Origin: Prescottella agglutinans
GTDB lineage: Bacteria; Actinomycetota; Actinomycetes; Mycobacteriales; Mycobacteriaceae
DNA length: 64,000 bases
Reading direction: 5' to 3'
Assembly: GCF_004011865.1 (NCBI RefSeq)
Contig: NZ_RKLP01000001.1
Coordinates: forward strand, 248,001 to 312,000
The notes below the pieces were generated by a model, which saw nothing but the letters and a program-made list of their open reading frames with translations, did no database searches and was not told the DNA's origin. Below, one piece after another: positions 1-9,190 of the stretch (within the stretch, counting starts at the first letter, position 1; the number at the start of each line of letters is the position of its first letter). A program made the position numbers and the translations under genes.

Positions 1-1121
1 CCCACTTCCCCGGAGAGATCGAGTGGGCGGAGATGGACCGGGTCCACTACCCGCGGGTGGCGCGCATGCTGCAACTCGCCGTCGCGCCCGACGAACTCGT
101 CGACAGCCCCAGCTATCTCGCGCCGCGCACCTTCGCGCAGCACGTCGAACGTGCCGGGCTGCCGCTGGCGAAGATCCCGATGCCGATCGACTGGAGCTAC
201 GCGCTCGACGAACTCCGCGGCCTGATGCGGCCGTCGTACACCAACGGCGACGGCGCGCTCGGCGTCAACAACGGCGGCAAGCACTCCGTCGACGTCACCT
301 ACATCGCCGCCGCCGAGGCCACCGGGAAGGTGACGGTGCAGACGCTGCACGAGGTCACCGACGTCGAGCGGGCGACGGACGGCCGCTGGACGGTCCGCGT
401 GAATCGGATCGACACGACGGGCCGGGTGCTCGAGAACAAGATCCTCACCACCAACGCGTTGGTCATGGCCGCGGGCAGCCTGAACACCACCAGACTGCTG
501 GTGCGCGCGGGTGCGCAGGGCCGGATCCCCGACATGCCGGGCGGGCTCGGCGGCGGCTGGGGCACCAACGCCGACCGGATCTACGTCTGGACCAGCCCGG
601 ACGGCGACTTCGGCGCCACCCAGGGCGGTCCGGTCGTCTACGGCAGCCTGAACTGGGACGACCCCGCGACCGCGCACACCGTGATCCAGGCGTCGATTCC
701 GTCGCTGTCCGTCGACGTGCACAGCACGATGCTCGTCGGCTACGGCGTCAGCGACGGACGCGGCAGCTTCGTCTACGACCCCGCGGTCGGCGACGCGGTG
801 CTGCGCTGGCCGCGGGAGGGCGACTGGGCCATCCAGAACGGCCACATCGGGCCGACGGTGCGGGCGATCGCCGGGCCGACCAGCGTCCTCACCGACACCA
901 ACGCGATCGTGCCGTCCACGTGGCACCCGCTCGGCGGCGCGTGCATGGGACCGGTGTGCGATGTCGACGGCCGCGTCCACGGACAGCGCGGCCTGTACGT
1001 CCTCGACGGCGCCCTCATGCCCGGGAACACCGCCGCGTGCAACCCGTCCATGACCATCGCCGCGATCGCCGAACGCGCGCTCGAGCGGATCGTCACGCAC
1101 GACGTGGGCACCGTCATCTGA
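1..1121 (+). CDS. choE: cholesterol oxidase, GMC family (5' end outside window)
   Basis: The frame is open from base 3, so the gene begins before the window and only the C-terminal part (about 370 residues) is present. Near the end it carries the GMC_C signature: WHPLGG with the catalytic His codon at 924-926, then LYVLDGALMPG, then the active-site Asn in NPSMTIAA at 1041-1043. This matches bacterial cholesterol oxidases, FAD enzymes that oxidise and isomerise 3-beta-hydroxysterols and are usually secreted. The signal peptide and the FAD-binding GxGxxG segment lie outside the window. A secreted lipase follows 50 bp downstream, which suggests joint lipid and sterol attack. Another GMC sterol or alcohol oxidase is the alternative. 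Confidence 0.85.
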   Translation, partial: HFPGEIEWAEMDRVHYPRVARMLQLAVAPDELVDSPSYLAPRTFAQHVERAGLPLAKIPMPIDWSYALDELRGLMRPSYTNGDGALGVNNGGKHSVDVTYIAAAEATGKVTVQTLHEVTDVERATDGRWTVRVNRIDTTGRVLENKILTTNALVMAAGSLNTTRLLVRAGAQGRIPDMPGGLGGGWGTNADRIYVWTSPDGDFGATQGGPVVYGSLNWDDPATAHTVIQASIPSLSVDVHSTMLVGYGVSDGRGSFVYDPAVGDAVLRWPREGDWAIQNGHIGPTVRAIAGPTSVLTDTNAIVPSTWHPLGGACMGPVCDVDGRVHGQRGLYVLDGALMPGNTAACNPSMTIAAIAERALERIVTHDVGTVI

Positions 1122-1171
1122 CGGCCGCACGCTCCGCCGTCGCACGACCCTCCCGATCGAAGGACCTGTCC

Positions 1172-2503
1172 ATGAACGACTCCCGAAAGATCCGCGCCCG
1201 CGACGCCCGCCCCGTCCGGGCCGCCGTCGCCGCCCTGGTGAGCTGTGTCGCCGGCGCTCTCGTTCTCGCCGCAACCGGTCCCGCGGCGGCGACCCCCGCG
1301 ACCGACTTCTACTCGCCCCCTGCGCAGTTGCCGGCCGCCGCCGGTGACGTCGTCCGCACCGAACCGCTGCCGATCTTCGCGACGCTCCCCGAATCGGACG
1401 GAACCTGGCCGGCCGCCGCGCAACTCGTGATGTACACCTCGCGCCTGCAGGACGGCACACCGACCGCGGTCACCGGCACCTTCGTCGACAGCACGCATCC
1501 GTGGCGCGGCAAGGGACCCCGCCCGACGGTCGTCATCGCGCCCGGCACCTCCGGGCAGGGTGACCAGTGCGCGATGTCGCGCGCGTTCTCCACCGGGTTG
1601 AACGCCGGTGTCGACCCGCTGTTCCTGTCCGCCAATCAGGAGGCGCTGTCGGCGGGCGTCTGGTCCGCGATGGGCGCGCGGGTCTTCGTGACCGACTACA
1701 TCGGGCTCGGCACACCGGGGGTCCACACGTACGTCAACCGGGTCGAGGAGGCGCATGCCGTGCTCGACGCCGCGCGGGCGGCGAACGCACTCGCCGGCAG
1801 CGGCGACTCGACTCCGATTGCCCTGTGGGGCTATTCGCAGGGCGGCGGCGCCACGGCGGCGGCCGCGGAACTGGCGGCGTCGTACGCGCCCGAACTGAAC
1901 ATCAAGGGCGCCTGGGCGGGCGGTCCGACCGCGGACCTCGAGCAGGTGCTGGCCCAGATCGACGGGAATCTCATCGGCGGCGCCATCGGATTCGCGATCA
2001 ACGGCTTCGTCGCCCGGTACCCGGAGCTGGAATCGACGCTGCAGCAGCGGATGACACCGGAAGGCCGGGCGACGCTCGATGCCATCGGCACCGAGTGCAT
2101 CGCCGACATCATCACCCGACGTCCGTTCGTGAAGACGCGGGACTTCACCCGGGACGGGGCGTCCCTGCTCGACAACCTCCGCACGGTGCCGGAGGCCATG
2201 CGGGTCCTCGAGGCTCAGCGCATCGGCACGATCGCCCCACGGTTCCCGGTCCTGGTGACCAGCGGGCGCAACGACGACACGGTCCCCTACGGCCAGGCCC
2301 GCCGGATGGCCGTCGACTGGTGCGAGCGCGGCGCGAACGTGACGTTCCGCACCGACGAACTGCCACCGATCGTGCCGGGCACGACGTTCGGCAACCACTT
2401 CGGTCCGCTGCTGGTCGACGCGTACGGCACCCGCGAGCCCGTCCGCTACCTGCTCGACCGGCTCGACGACGTGCCGGTCGCGCCCGGCTGCAGCGTGGAC
2501 TGA
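1172..2503 (+). CDS. secreted triacylglycerol lipase (LIP family)
   Basis: This 443-residue protein has an N-terminal signal peptide (Arg-rich n-region, hydrophobic core at about 17-36, AAA-type cleavage near residue 41). It also has the alpha/beta-hydrolase nucleophile elbow GYSQGG, with Ser at about 222. The motif TDYIGLGTPG and the overall length fit the secretory LIP lipase family found in mycolata. The ATG at 1172 follows an AAGGACC ribosome binding site, and the longer upstream open frame belongs to the antisense of choE. It is probably an extracellular or envelope lipase. Its last 58 bp overlap, tail to tail, the phospholipase C gene on the other strand. Confidence 0.85.
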   Translation: MNDSRKIRARDARPVRAAVAALVSCVAGALVLAATGPAAATPATDFYSPPAQLPAAAGDVVRTEPLPIFATLPESDGTWPAAAQLVMYTSRLQDGTPTAVTGTFVDSTHPWRGKGPRPTVVIAPGTSGQGDQCAMSRAFSTGLNAGVDPLFLSANQEALSAGVWSAMGARVFVTDYIGLGTPGVHTYVNRVEEAHAVLDAARAANALAGSGDSTPIALWGYSQGGGATAAAAELAASYAPELNIKGAWAGGPTADLEQVLAQIDGNLIGGAIGFAINGFVARYPELESTLQQRMTPEGRATLDAIGTECIADIITRRPFVKTRDFTRDGASLLDNLRTVPEAMRVLEAQRIGTIAPRFPVLVTSGRNDDTVPYGQARRMAVDWCERGANVTFRTDELPPIVPGTTFGNHFGPLLVDAYGTREPVRYLLDRLDDVPVAPGCSVD

Positions 2504-4407
2504 CGAGCGTCGGCCCGGAGCTTCGCTCCGGCACCGTGTGTCGTCGCCGACGGAACGGTGCCGGATCCGTGGACCGTTCCTGCGTAGCGTCGGATGAACG
2601 ACGCGCCGTCGCCGACCGTGACGTCGTAGCGGCCGTCGACCGCGGGCCATCGGACGCTCGCTCGGCCGTTCGGTTCGACCTCGCAGACGCGCGATTCCCC
2701 GTCGATGCCCGGAGTGCGGATCGTGAAGGACAGCGCCAACGCGCCGTGGTTCGCCAGCTCCAACTCCACCCACGCATCCGCCGGCCCGTCGCCGTGCAGC
2801 ACCGCCCTGACGTCAGGCACGGCGGCGTCGTCGGTCGGTGCCAGCACGCCCGCGCAGCGGCAGAGGAATCCGTCGGCTCCGTGGACGGTGAAGTCGTAGC
2901 GGCCCGCGGTGCGCGCGGCTTCCCACTCGTACACGGCCGTGCCCGCTGGCGCGACCGTGAACGGAGTCCCCGCGAACGGTCGGTACGCGTTGGGGAACAC
3001 CGTGTAGTGGAAGGCCACGCTCCCCTCATTCGTCAGCTCGGCTCGGATCCGGCCGGTGGCGCGATCCACCACGACATCGGCCCACGGCCGGTACGGCAGC
3101 GGGCGGTGTGGGCGGCTCCCCGGCTCCTGGGTGGGCATGACCTGGCCGCTTGTTTCAGGCAGCGGCACCGGCGGCAGGTCCACGGCCGCGTCGGCGGCCG
3201 CCATCAACGCGCTGGTGTCCGGTAGGTCGGGGATGGTGTAGTCGGGATTGCCGAAGTCGAAGCAGCTCGTCAGGTCGCCGCACACCGCTCGCCGCCACGC
3301 GCTGATGTTGGGCTCGCGCACCCCGGTGACGAGCTCGAGGAAGCGCAGCACCGAGGTGTGGTCGAACACCTGGGAGTTCACCCATCCGCCGCGCGACCAC
3401 GGGGAGACCACGAACAGCGGTACCCGGTTGCCCAGCCCGATCGGCTGCCCGTCGACGAACTCCTCGGGGGTCCCGGCAGGCGGGACAGGCGGCACGACAT
3501 GGTCGAAGTAGCCGTCGTTCTCGTCGTACATCACGAGAAACGCGGTGTGCCGCCACACGTCCGGGTTGGCGAACAGCGATCGGAGAGCGGTGTCGACCCA
3601 GTGCGCACCGTACGCCGGGCTGGCATTCGGGTGCTCGCAGAAAAGATACGGCGACACGAGCCACGACACCGTGGGCAACGTCCCGTCCGTGCAGTGCGCG
3701 TCGAAGTCGGTCAGGTCCCACCTCGTCATCGCGTTGATGTACCGGGGATCGTCCTTGTCGAAGCCGTGGAACTGCGGGAAGTACTCGAGGGCGTTGTCCT
3801 CGTAGTTGCCGTCCCGTTCGTCGAGGCCGGGCGTGTGGTAGACGCGCCAGGAGACACCCGCGTCGGACAGACGCTCGGCGTACGTCGTCCAGTCGCACAC
3901 CGGGCTCTCCGGAAGCGGCGTGTTGTCGATCCACGGCCCGGTCGTGCCGTCGCGACCCGGTCCCACGGTGCCCGTCCACAGGTAGAGGCGGTTGGGGCTG
4001 GTGGGGCCGGCCATCGAGCAGAAGTACGCGTCGCCGATCGTGAACGCGTCCGCGAGCGCGTACTGATACGGGATGTCCTCCCGGGTGAGGTATCCCATGC
4101 TCCGCTCGCCCTTGGCCGAGGTCCAGCGGTTCATCGCACCCTGGTTGATCGCGTCGTGGCCGCTTTCCCAGTCGTGCGGCAGGCCCTCCGCGTTTTGGGC
4201 GTTGTACCGCGTGGAGTCCATCCGGTACGGCAGGAGAACGCCGCCCTCCCCGCGGGACAGCGCAGGCTGGCGGAAGACGCTGTCGCCGTCGGGGAAGGTC
4301 AGGGCCTGCCGGTCCTCGAACCCGCGGACGCCGCCGAGCGTGCCGAAGTAGTGGTCGAAGCTGCGGTTCTCCTGCATCAGGATCACCACGTGGCGAATGT
4401 CGTCCAT
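2446..4407 (-). CDS. phospholipase C / acid phosphatase family phosphoesterase
   Basis: This is a 653-residue member of the bacterial phospholipase C/AcpA phosphoesterase family. The metal and nucleophile region ENRSFDHYFG is at residues 13-22, and further family blocks (GPTSPNRLY, MYDENDGYFDHV) follow. Residues of about 470-640 hold two copies of the DUF756-type beta-sandwich found at the C-terminus of PlcC/PlcN enzymes. The ATG at 4407 sits after GAAAGG and 2 bp after the HAD stop, so no Tat signal peptide precedes the catalytic motif, unlike secreted homologues. Last gene of the transporter operon. It probably hydrolyses phosphodiesters or phosphomonoesters of lipid headgroups; phosphonoacetate-type hydrolysis is possible. 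Confidence 0.8.
   Translation of the reverse strand: MDDIRHVVILMQENRSFDHYFGTLGGVRGFEDRQALTFPDGDSVFRQPALSRGEGGVLLPYRMDSTRYNAQNAEGLPHDWESGHDAINQGAMNRWTSAKGERSMGYLTREDIPYQYALADAFTIGDAYFCSMAGPTSPNRLYLWTGTVGPGRDGTTGPWIDNTPLPESPVCDWTTYAERLSDAGVSWRVYHTPGLDERDGNYEDNALEYFPQFHGFDKDDPRYINAMTRWDLTDFDAHCTDGTLPTVSWLVSPYLFCEHPNASPAYGAHWVDTALRSLFANPDVWRHTAFLVMYDENDGYFDHVVPPVPPAGTPEEFVDGQPIGLGNRVPLFVVSPWSRGGWVNSQVFDHTSVLRFLELVTGVREPNISAWRRAVCGDLTSCFDFGNPDYTIPDLPDTSALMAAADAAVDLPPVPLPETSGQVMPTQEPGSRPHRPLPYRPWADVVVDRATGRIRAELTNEGSVAFHYTVFPNAYRPFAGTPFTVAPAGTAVYEWEAARTAGRYDFTVHGADGFLCRCAGVLAPTDDAAVPDVRAVLHGDGPADAWVELELANHGALALSFTIRTPGIDGESRVCEVEPNGRASVRWPAVDGRYDVTVGDGASFIRRYAGTVHGSGTVPSATTHGAGAKLRADARQSTLQPGATGTSSSRSSR
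2515..2531 (+). terminator. short hairpin after the lipase gene
   Basis: A perfect 7-bp stem (CCGGAGC / GCTCCGG) with a TTC loop starts 12 bp after the lipase stop. There is no U-tract, and the hairpin lies inside the 3' coding end of the converging phospholipase gene. It could limit read-through of the lipase transcript. Confidence 0.4.
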
Positions 4408-4409
4408 GC

Positions 4410-5093
4410 TCAATACCTTTCGACCCGGTGTGACAGGGAGGCGAGGAAGGCGACGTCGACGTCCTCGAGCGAGGGCAGGATCGTCCGTCCCGCCGCGGGC
4501 GGGATCGGGACCGAGGGCACGACCAGTACGGCGCATCCCGCGGCCTCGGCCGCCGCCACACCCACCGGCGTGTCCTCGACCGCGACGCACGCGCGCGGGT
4601 CCACCCCGAGGGCCGCCGCGGCAGCGAGATAGGGGTCCGGCGCCGGCTTGGAGCAGGCCGTGTCCTCGACCGCGATCGTGGTCGTGAACCGCTCGGCACC
4701 GAGCGTCGCGCGCACCAGGTCGACGACCCGTCGCGGTGAGGCCGTGACGATCGCTGTGGGGATCCCCGCGCCGGCGAGGTCGTCGAGCAGCGGGAGCACG
4801 CCAGGACGTGGCACCACCGCGTCGGCGACCAGGGCCACGAAGGCCTCGTCGAGTTCGTGAGCAAGCGCATCCGGGTCGGGCGCCGACGATCCCAGCGCGC
4901 GGCACAGATGGGCGGCGGTGTGGTCGGAGGGACGCCCCAGGACGGCCGGCGCGTCGGCCGACGACAGGGGACGTCCGAGCCGCGCGGCGACCTGCTCGAC
5001 GGCGTCCCACCAGAGCCGCTCGGTGTCGACGAGCGTCCCGTCCATGTCGAAGAGAACAGCCGCCGGGATGCCGGGGCTCGTGTCGTGGCTCAT
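4410..5093 (-). CDS. HAD-superfamily phosphatase (beta-phosphoglucomutase-like)
   Basis: This 227-residue HAD protein has motif I DMDGT (nucleophile Asp16, acid Asp18), motif II in TASP, the motif III lysine in SKPAPDPY, and motif IV VEDTPVGVAAA. A helical cap lies between motifs I and II, as in the beta-PGM/phosphonatase class. Its start overlaps the ABC ATPase stop by ATGA, and phospholipase C starts 2 bp after its stop, so it is translationally coupled to both. Context suggests it dephosphorylates a small phosphoester (or a phosphonoacetaldehyde-like product) brought in by the transporter. The exact substrate cannot be read from the sequence. Confidence 0.8.
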   Translation of the reverse strand: MSHDTSPGIPAAVLFDMDGTLVDTERLWWDAVEQVAARLGRPLSSADAPAVLGRPSDHTAAHLCRALGSSAPDPDALAHELDEAFVALVADAVVPRPGVLPLLDDLAGAGIPTAIVTASPRRVVDLVRATLGAERFTTTIAVEDTACSKPAPDPYLAAAAALGVDPRACVAVEDTPVGVAAAEAAGCAVLVVPSVPIPPAAGRTILPSLEDVDVAFLASLSHRVERY

Positions 5094-6274
5094 CGGGTGC
5101 GTCTCCAGGGTCGGCGGGTGGTCGAGATGGATTGCTGCACTGCACTCCTGGCCGGTTCGGCGGCTCCGCGCGGGCGATCCACCAGCACTGGACGGTCCGG
5201 CACCGACAGCGTCACCGCGGTACCCGCGCCGAGCGCGCAGGCCGCGGCGGTGGACACGTCCGCAACCGCCTCGCGGCCGTCGGGCAGCCGCACCGTCAAC
5301 CGCGTGCCGGCGCCGCGGAACGTCGCGGCGGTGATGCGGGACGTTCCGTCTTCGGTCGCCGTGACGCCGAGGGCCTCCGGGCGCACGAGCACATCGACGT
5401 CGCGGGCTGCATTTCCGGACTCCGGGGAGCCCGGAAGCTCCCCGTGGACGGGCAGACTGCGGCCGAGGACGTGCACCGTCCGCCCGCCCGCCGCGAGCCT
5501 CCCCGGTATCCGGCTCATGACCCCGACGAACTCGGCGACGAAGGCCGTCGCGGGCCGCTCGTAGAGCTCGGCCGGAGGCGCACACTGCTCCAGCTGCCCG
5601 GACCGCATGACGGCAACCCGGTCGGCCATCGACAGGGCCTCCTCCTGATCGTGCGTCACGAACAGTGTCGTGATGCCCAATTGCTGTTGCACCCTGCGGA
5701 TCTCCTCACGCAGGGTCTGTCGCACCTGCGCATCGAGCGCCGACAGCGGCTCGTCCAGCAACAGGACCTTGGGCCGCAGCGCGAGGGCGCGGGCCAACGC
5801 GATCCGCTGCTGCTGCCCGCCCGAGAGCTGACTCGGGTACCGCTCGGCGTGCTGCGGCAGCCCGACCAGCTCGAGGAGCTCCGTCGCGCGGGCGCGCCGG
5901 GCGGAGCGGCCCGTCCCCTGCATCCGCAGACCGAACGCGACATTGTCGACGGCGTTCAGATGCGGGAAGAGGCTGTAGGACTGGAACACCATGCCGACAT
6001 CGCGCCGGTGCGCCGGTGTCCGCGTGATGTCCTCGCCATTCATGAGCACCGCGCCCGCGTCGGGGCGCTCGAAGCCTGCGATGGTGCGGAGGGCGGTTGT
6101 CTTGCCGCACCCGGATGGGCCGAGCAGGGCCAGCAGTTCGCCGGGGCGGATCTCCAGGTCCAATCCGTCCAGTGCCGTGGTGGCGCCGAACACACGGCGT
6201 AATCCGCGGAACTCCACGGTGGAACCGGCCCCCGCGGTGGGGGCGGGCGTGCGATCGGTCAGTTGTGCGGTCAT
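5090..6274 (-). CDS. ABC transporter ATP-binding protein (Fe/2-AEP/polyamine type)
   Basis: This 394-residue ATPase has Walker A GPSGCGKTT at about 52-60, a Q-loop, the LSGGQQQR signature, Walker B VLLLDEPLSALD, and a C-terminal regulatory TOBE-like domain from about 260. This is the PotA/FbpC/PhnT architecture. It is coupled by ATGA overlaps to the permease before it and the HAD gene after it. It energises import by the two membrane proteins encoded upstream. The family covers ferric iron, thiamine, polyamine and 2-aminoethylphosphonate uptake. The phosphatase and phosphoesterase partners favour a phosphorus compound, but this is inference. Confidence 0.9.
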   Translation of the reverse strand: MTAQLTDRTPAPTAGAGSTVEFRGLRRVFGATTALDGLDLEIRPGELLALLGPSGCGKTTALRTIAGFERPDAGAVLMNGEDITRTPAHRRDVGMVFQSYSLFPHLNAVDNVAFGLRMQGTGRSARRARATELLELVGLPQHAERYPSQLSGGQQQRIALARALALRPKVLLLDEPLSALDAQVRQTLREEIRRVQQQLGITTLFVTHDQEEALSMADRVAVMRSGQLEQCAPPAELYERPATAFVAEFVGVMSRIPGRLAAGGRTVHVLGRSLPVHGELPGSPESGNAARDVDVLVRPEALGVTATEDGTSRITAATFRGAGTRLTVRLPDGREAVADVSTAAACALGAGTAVTLSVPDRPVLVDRPRGAAEPARSAVQQSISTTRRPWRRTR

Positions 6275-7104
6275 GAGGCCTCCTCGAGGCGTCGAGTGCG
6301 CCCGGCCGCGGCGACCACCATGAGCAGCGCCCAGGTGCCGATCAGGCCGACGATTGATACCGCCACCGACATCTGCGCCTGGGAACCGCTGATCACGACG
6401 GTCCACACCGCGAAAGGCTGGTACCCGAGGAGCGCAGCGACGGCGTACTCGCCGAGAACGAGAGCGAGAGTCAGGAAGGCGGCGTTGAGAAGGGCGCCAC
6501 GCAGATTCGGTAGCACCACATGGACGAGGGTGCGCGGCCACGAGGACCCGCACGACCGCGCGGCCTCGACGAGGACCCGCAGGTCGAGCGCGGACAGGCC
6601 GGCGTCGAGCGTGCTGTAGGCCAGAGGCAGGGCCATCACGGCGAAGGCGAGCACGAGGATCACGGGGAACTCGGGATCCTGGAGCGCGACCAGACCGTCG
6701 AACAACGGCGTGCCGTAATAGCGATCGGCACCCCACCGCAGCAGCGTGGTGATGCCGGCGCCCAGCGCGACGGCGGGGACGACCAGCGGTAGCAGGCACA
6801 CAGCTTGGACAACCGTGCGCAGGCGAGGTGCGGCGAGCCGCACCGCCAGCAGCGCGGGTACCAGTAGACCGAGTACGACGGCAATCGTCGCCACGGCCAC
6901 CTTCAGCGTCAGTTCGAGGCTGTCGGCCAGGCCCTCCGCGCCGCCGATTCCGATGTACGCGTCGAGACCGACCTGCCCGCCGGGTGATCCGATGCCCACA
7001 CTGAAGGCGAACGCGCACCCGATCGGAACGAGGAAGTAGAGGCCGGCGAGCAGCAGCACGACCCGGCGGCCGTAGCCGGGCCCGGTCGTCATCAGGCCAG
7101 CCAT
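6271..7104 (-). CDS. ABC transporter permease, binding-protein-dependent type
   Basis: This 277-residue membrane protein has about six transmembrane segments and the EAA-like loop (EAARSCGSSWPRTLVHVVLP) that docks on the ATPase. The start is taken at 7104 because AGGAG lies 8 bp before it. A second ATG at 7092 forms TGATG with the previous stop but has no good Shine-Dalgarno sequence. The gene overlaps the upstream permease by 13 bp and the ATPase by 4 bp. It forms the channel with the next permease. Confidence 0.85.
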   Translation of the reverse strand: MAGLMTTGPGYGRRVVLLLAGLYFLVPIGCAFAFSVGIGSPGGQVGLDAYIGIGGAEGLADSLELTLKVAVATIAVVLGLLVPALLAVRLAAPRLRTVVQAVCLLPLVVPAVALGAGITTLLRWGADRYYGTPLFDGLVALQDPEFPVILVLAFAVMALPLAYSTLDAGLSALDLRVLVEAARSCGSSWPRTLVHVVLPNLRGALLNAAFLTLALVLGEYAVAALLGYQPFAVWTVVISGSQAQMSVAVSIVGLIGTWALLMVVAAAGRTRRLEEAS

Positions 7105-8024
7105 CGGGCGCTCCTACGCTGCAGCGGCAGGTAGATCGCCATGACGATCACCGCGACCAGCACCATGTCCAGGCCGAGGGCGAGGGCGATGTTGCCCTGC
7201 CCCACGAGGACGTCGCCGGACAAGCCGGCCGCGATCTGCACGGTGACCAACTGGACGGTGCTGCCCGCGATCGCCGCGGCTGTCGCGTAGGTGCTGAACG
7301 CCGTCCCGAACAGCAGGACGAACCCGCCGAGAAGCGACGGCAGCAGGATCGGCAGCGCCACGTGCCGCCAATACTGCACCGTGCTCGCGCGGTTGTTTGC
7401 GGCCGCCTCACGCCACTGCACACGCAGACCCTCCAGTGCCGGGGTGAGAGTCAGGACCATCAGCGGGATGAGGAAGTAGAGGTACACGACCGTGAGTCCC
7501 CGCATGTCGTAGAGGCTCCAGCCGAGGTCGCCGAGGTGAAAGGCGTTGGTCAGGACTCCCGCGTTGCCGAGGGTCGCCACGAATGCGAAGGCCAGGGGGA
7601 CCCCGCCGAAGTTCGCCAGCACGCCGGCCGCCGCCAGCACCGCCTCACGCAGCGCCCGGAACCGCGACGTCACGATTGCGTGGGCGATCGGCAGGCCCAC
7701 GACCGCGCCGATCGCCGCAGCCGTCGCCGAGAGCTTGATGCTGCCGAGCAGGCTCGAGAGGTACGGGTCCTGCAGCGTCGCAGTCATGTTGGCCGTGGTC
7801 AGCCCGCCCTCGGCCGACCCCGTCGGGGGCGTGGTGAACGCACCGATCACCATCGTGACGACGGGGAGACCCAACGCGATCGCCGCGAACAGGAGCAGCG
7901 GGAGGACGCCGAGCCAGCCCCCCGCCCTCACCCGAAAGCTGCTGCGGCGGCGGGCTACCGGCGTGTCAGCGGCGGTACCGGACCGCGCACTGAGACCACG
8001 GGTCGCAGTCATCTGGACGCTCAT
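7092..8024 (-). CDS. ABC transporter permease, first of pair
   Basis: This 310-residue inner-membrane protein begins with a positively charged cytoplasmic stretch and has about six transmembrane segments. The ATPase-docking loop lies near residues 210-230 (WREAAANNRASTVQYWRHVALP). Its start overlaps the stop of the binding-protein gene by ATGA. Together with the following permease it makes the heterodimeric channel of a family-1 solute importer. The substrate is inferred only from the operon's phosphatase and phosphoesterase genes. Confidence 0.85.
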   Translation of the reverse strand: MSVQMTATRGLSARSGTAADTPVARRRSSFRVRAGGWLGVLPLLLFAAIALGLPVVTMVIGAFTTPPTGSAEGGLTTANMTATLQDPYLSSLLGSIKLSATAAAIGAVVGLPIAHAIVTSRFRALREAVLAAAGVLANFGGVPLAFAFVATLGNAGVLTNAFHLGDLGWSLYDMRGLTVVYLYFLIPLMVLTLTPALEGLRVQWREAAANNRASTVQYWRHVALPILLPSLLGGFVLLFGTAFSTYATAAAIAGSTVQLVTVQIAAGLSGDVLVGQGNIALALGLDMVLVAVIVMAIYLPLQRRSARWLA

Positions 8025-9169
8025 TTTGCGAGCACACCGCCCCAGCCGCGGCTGACCACTTCCTTGGCCTGCGACGACTGCTCCTCCGTCGGGAAGACCG
8101 GTGCGGCGGCGTCTACCTCCGGAAGTCGATCCGCTGCAGCGGCGTCGAGCGTTCCTGCCTTCTCCATCGTGGGCATGAGCACGGGGCGGGCGTAACCCTT
8201 CAGCCAGAGGTTCTGGCCCTCAGGGCTGTAGAGGAACTCCTGCCAGAGTCGCGCCGCTGCAGGGTGCGGCGCCCACTTCACGATTGCCTGCGAGTAGAAC
8301 TGGGCGAACAACCCGTCGGCCGGGATGGTGACCTGCCAGTCGATCCCCTTGTCGCGGAGCGATTCGCTGTAGCCGGCATTGAGGTAATCCCAGTTGACGC
8401 TGATCGGGGTCTCGCCCTTCTCGATGGTCGCGGCCGTCGACTCGACCGGGTTGAAGTTGCCGACCGCGCTGAGCTTGGCGAAGTAGTCCAGACCCGGCTG
8501 GATGTCGTCGAAGGAACCGCCGTTGGCGAGAGCGGCCGCGTAGACGGCGGCGAAGGCGGAACCGGACTGCGTGGGGTTGCCGGTCAACGCGACCATGCCC
8601 TTGTACTGCGGGTCGAGCAGATCGGCAAAAGTCTTCGGGCACTTCACAACGCGGGCGTTACAGCCGATGGAGACGTAGCCGCCCATGTCGTTGTACCAGC
8701 GCGCGTCGGCGTCCTTCTGCCCCTCGGGAATGTCGTCGAACGCCTGCACGCGGTACGGCGCCAGCACGCCCTGCTCGGCAGCGCTGATTCCGAAGGTGTG
8801 ACCGACGTCGAGGACGTCCGGCGATCGGTCCTGCCCCTTGCGAGAGGTTGCGGCGTTGATCTCGTCCTGACTGGACGCGTCCGGATTCTCGACCTCGACG
8901 TCGATCCCGTACTTGGCCTCGAAGGTGTCGATGATCTCGCCGTAGTTGGCCCAGTCGCGAGGCAGGGCAATGGCGTTCAGCTTGCCCTCCTTCTTGGCGG
9001 CGGCGATGAGGCCGTCCATGCCGCCGAAGTCGGCGGCCGAAGTGGCGGTCGAGGCATCGCCGGCGTCGCCGTCCGCCTTCGTGCTGGTCAGTCCGCAACC
9101 CGTGAGGGCTGACAGGGCGATCGCCAGCGAACAAGCAAGGCTCGCCCGGCGAAGGTTGTGCAGTCGCAT
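8021..9169 (-). CDS. ABC transporter substrate-binding lipoprotein (family 1)
   Basis: This 382-residue lipoprotein has a signal peptide ending in the lipobox LTGC (Cys25), so it should be lipid-anchored outside the membrane. The mature part follows the family-1 binding-protein fold, with segments such as GKLNAIALPRDWANYG and PTQSGSAFAAVYAAALANGG. Relatives bind iron, thiamine, polyamines or 2-aminoethylphosphonate. It is the first gene of a six-gene leftward operon running to the phospholipase C gene. The start at 9169 follows a GGGAGACACC ribosome binding site. A GntR gene diverges from it across about 210 bp. Confidence 0.88.
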   Translation of the reverse strand: MRLHNLRRASLACSLAIALSALTGCGLTSTKADGDAGDASTATSAADFGGMDGLIAAAKKEGKLNAIALPRDWANYGEIIDTFEAKYGIDVEVENPDASSQDEINAATSRKGQDRSPDVLDVGHTFGISAAEQGVLAPYRVQAFDDIPEGQKDADARWYNDMGGYVSIGCNARVVKCPKTFADLLDPQYKGMVALTGNPTQSGSAFAAVYAAALANGGSFDDIQPGLDYFAKLSAVGNFNPVESTAATIEKGETPISVNWDYLNAGYSESLRDKGIDWQVTIPADGLFAQFYSQAIVKWAPHPAAARLWQEFLYSPEGQNLWLKGYARPVLMPTMEKAGTLDAAAADRLPEVDAAAPVFPTEEQSSQAKEVVSRGWGGVLAK

Positions 9170-9190
9170 GGTGTCTCCCTGTTGATCAAT

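Noticed and set aside
23-1171. Upstream extension of the lipase frame over choE
   Set aside because: It is out of frame with choE, Arg-rich and shows no domain. The signal peptide and ribosome binding site place the start at 1172.
4408-5145. N-terminal extension of the phospholipase C frame
   Set aside because: Overlaps the well-supported HAD gene. The extension is low-complexity Arg/Gly-rich and the family motif starts right after ATG 4407.
5145-5585. Upstream extension of the HAD frame
   Set aside because: Lies over the ABC ATPase in another frame; ATGA coupling fixes the HAD start at 5093.
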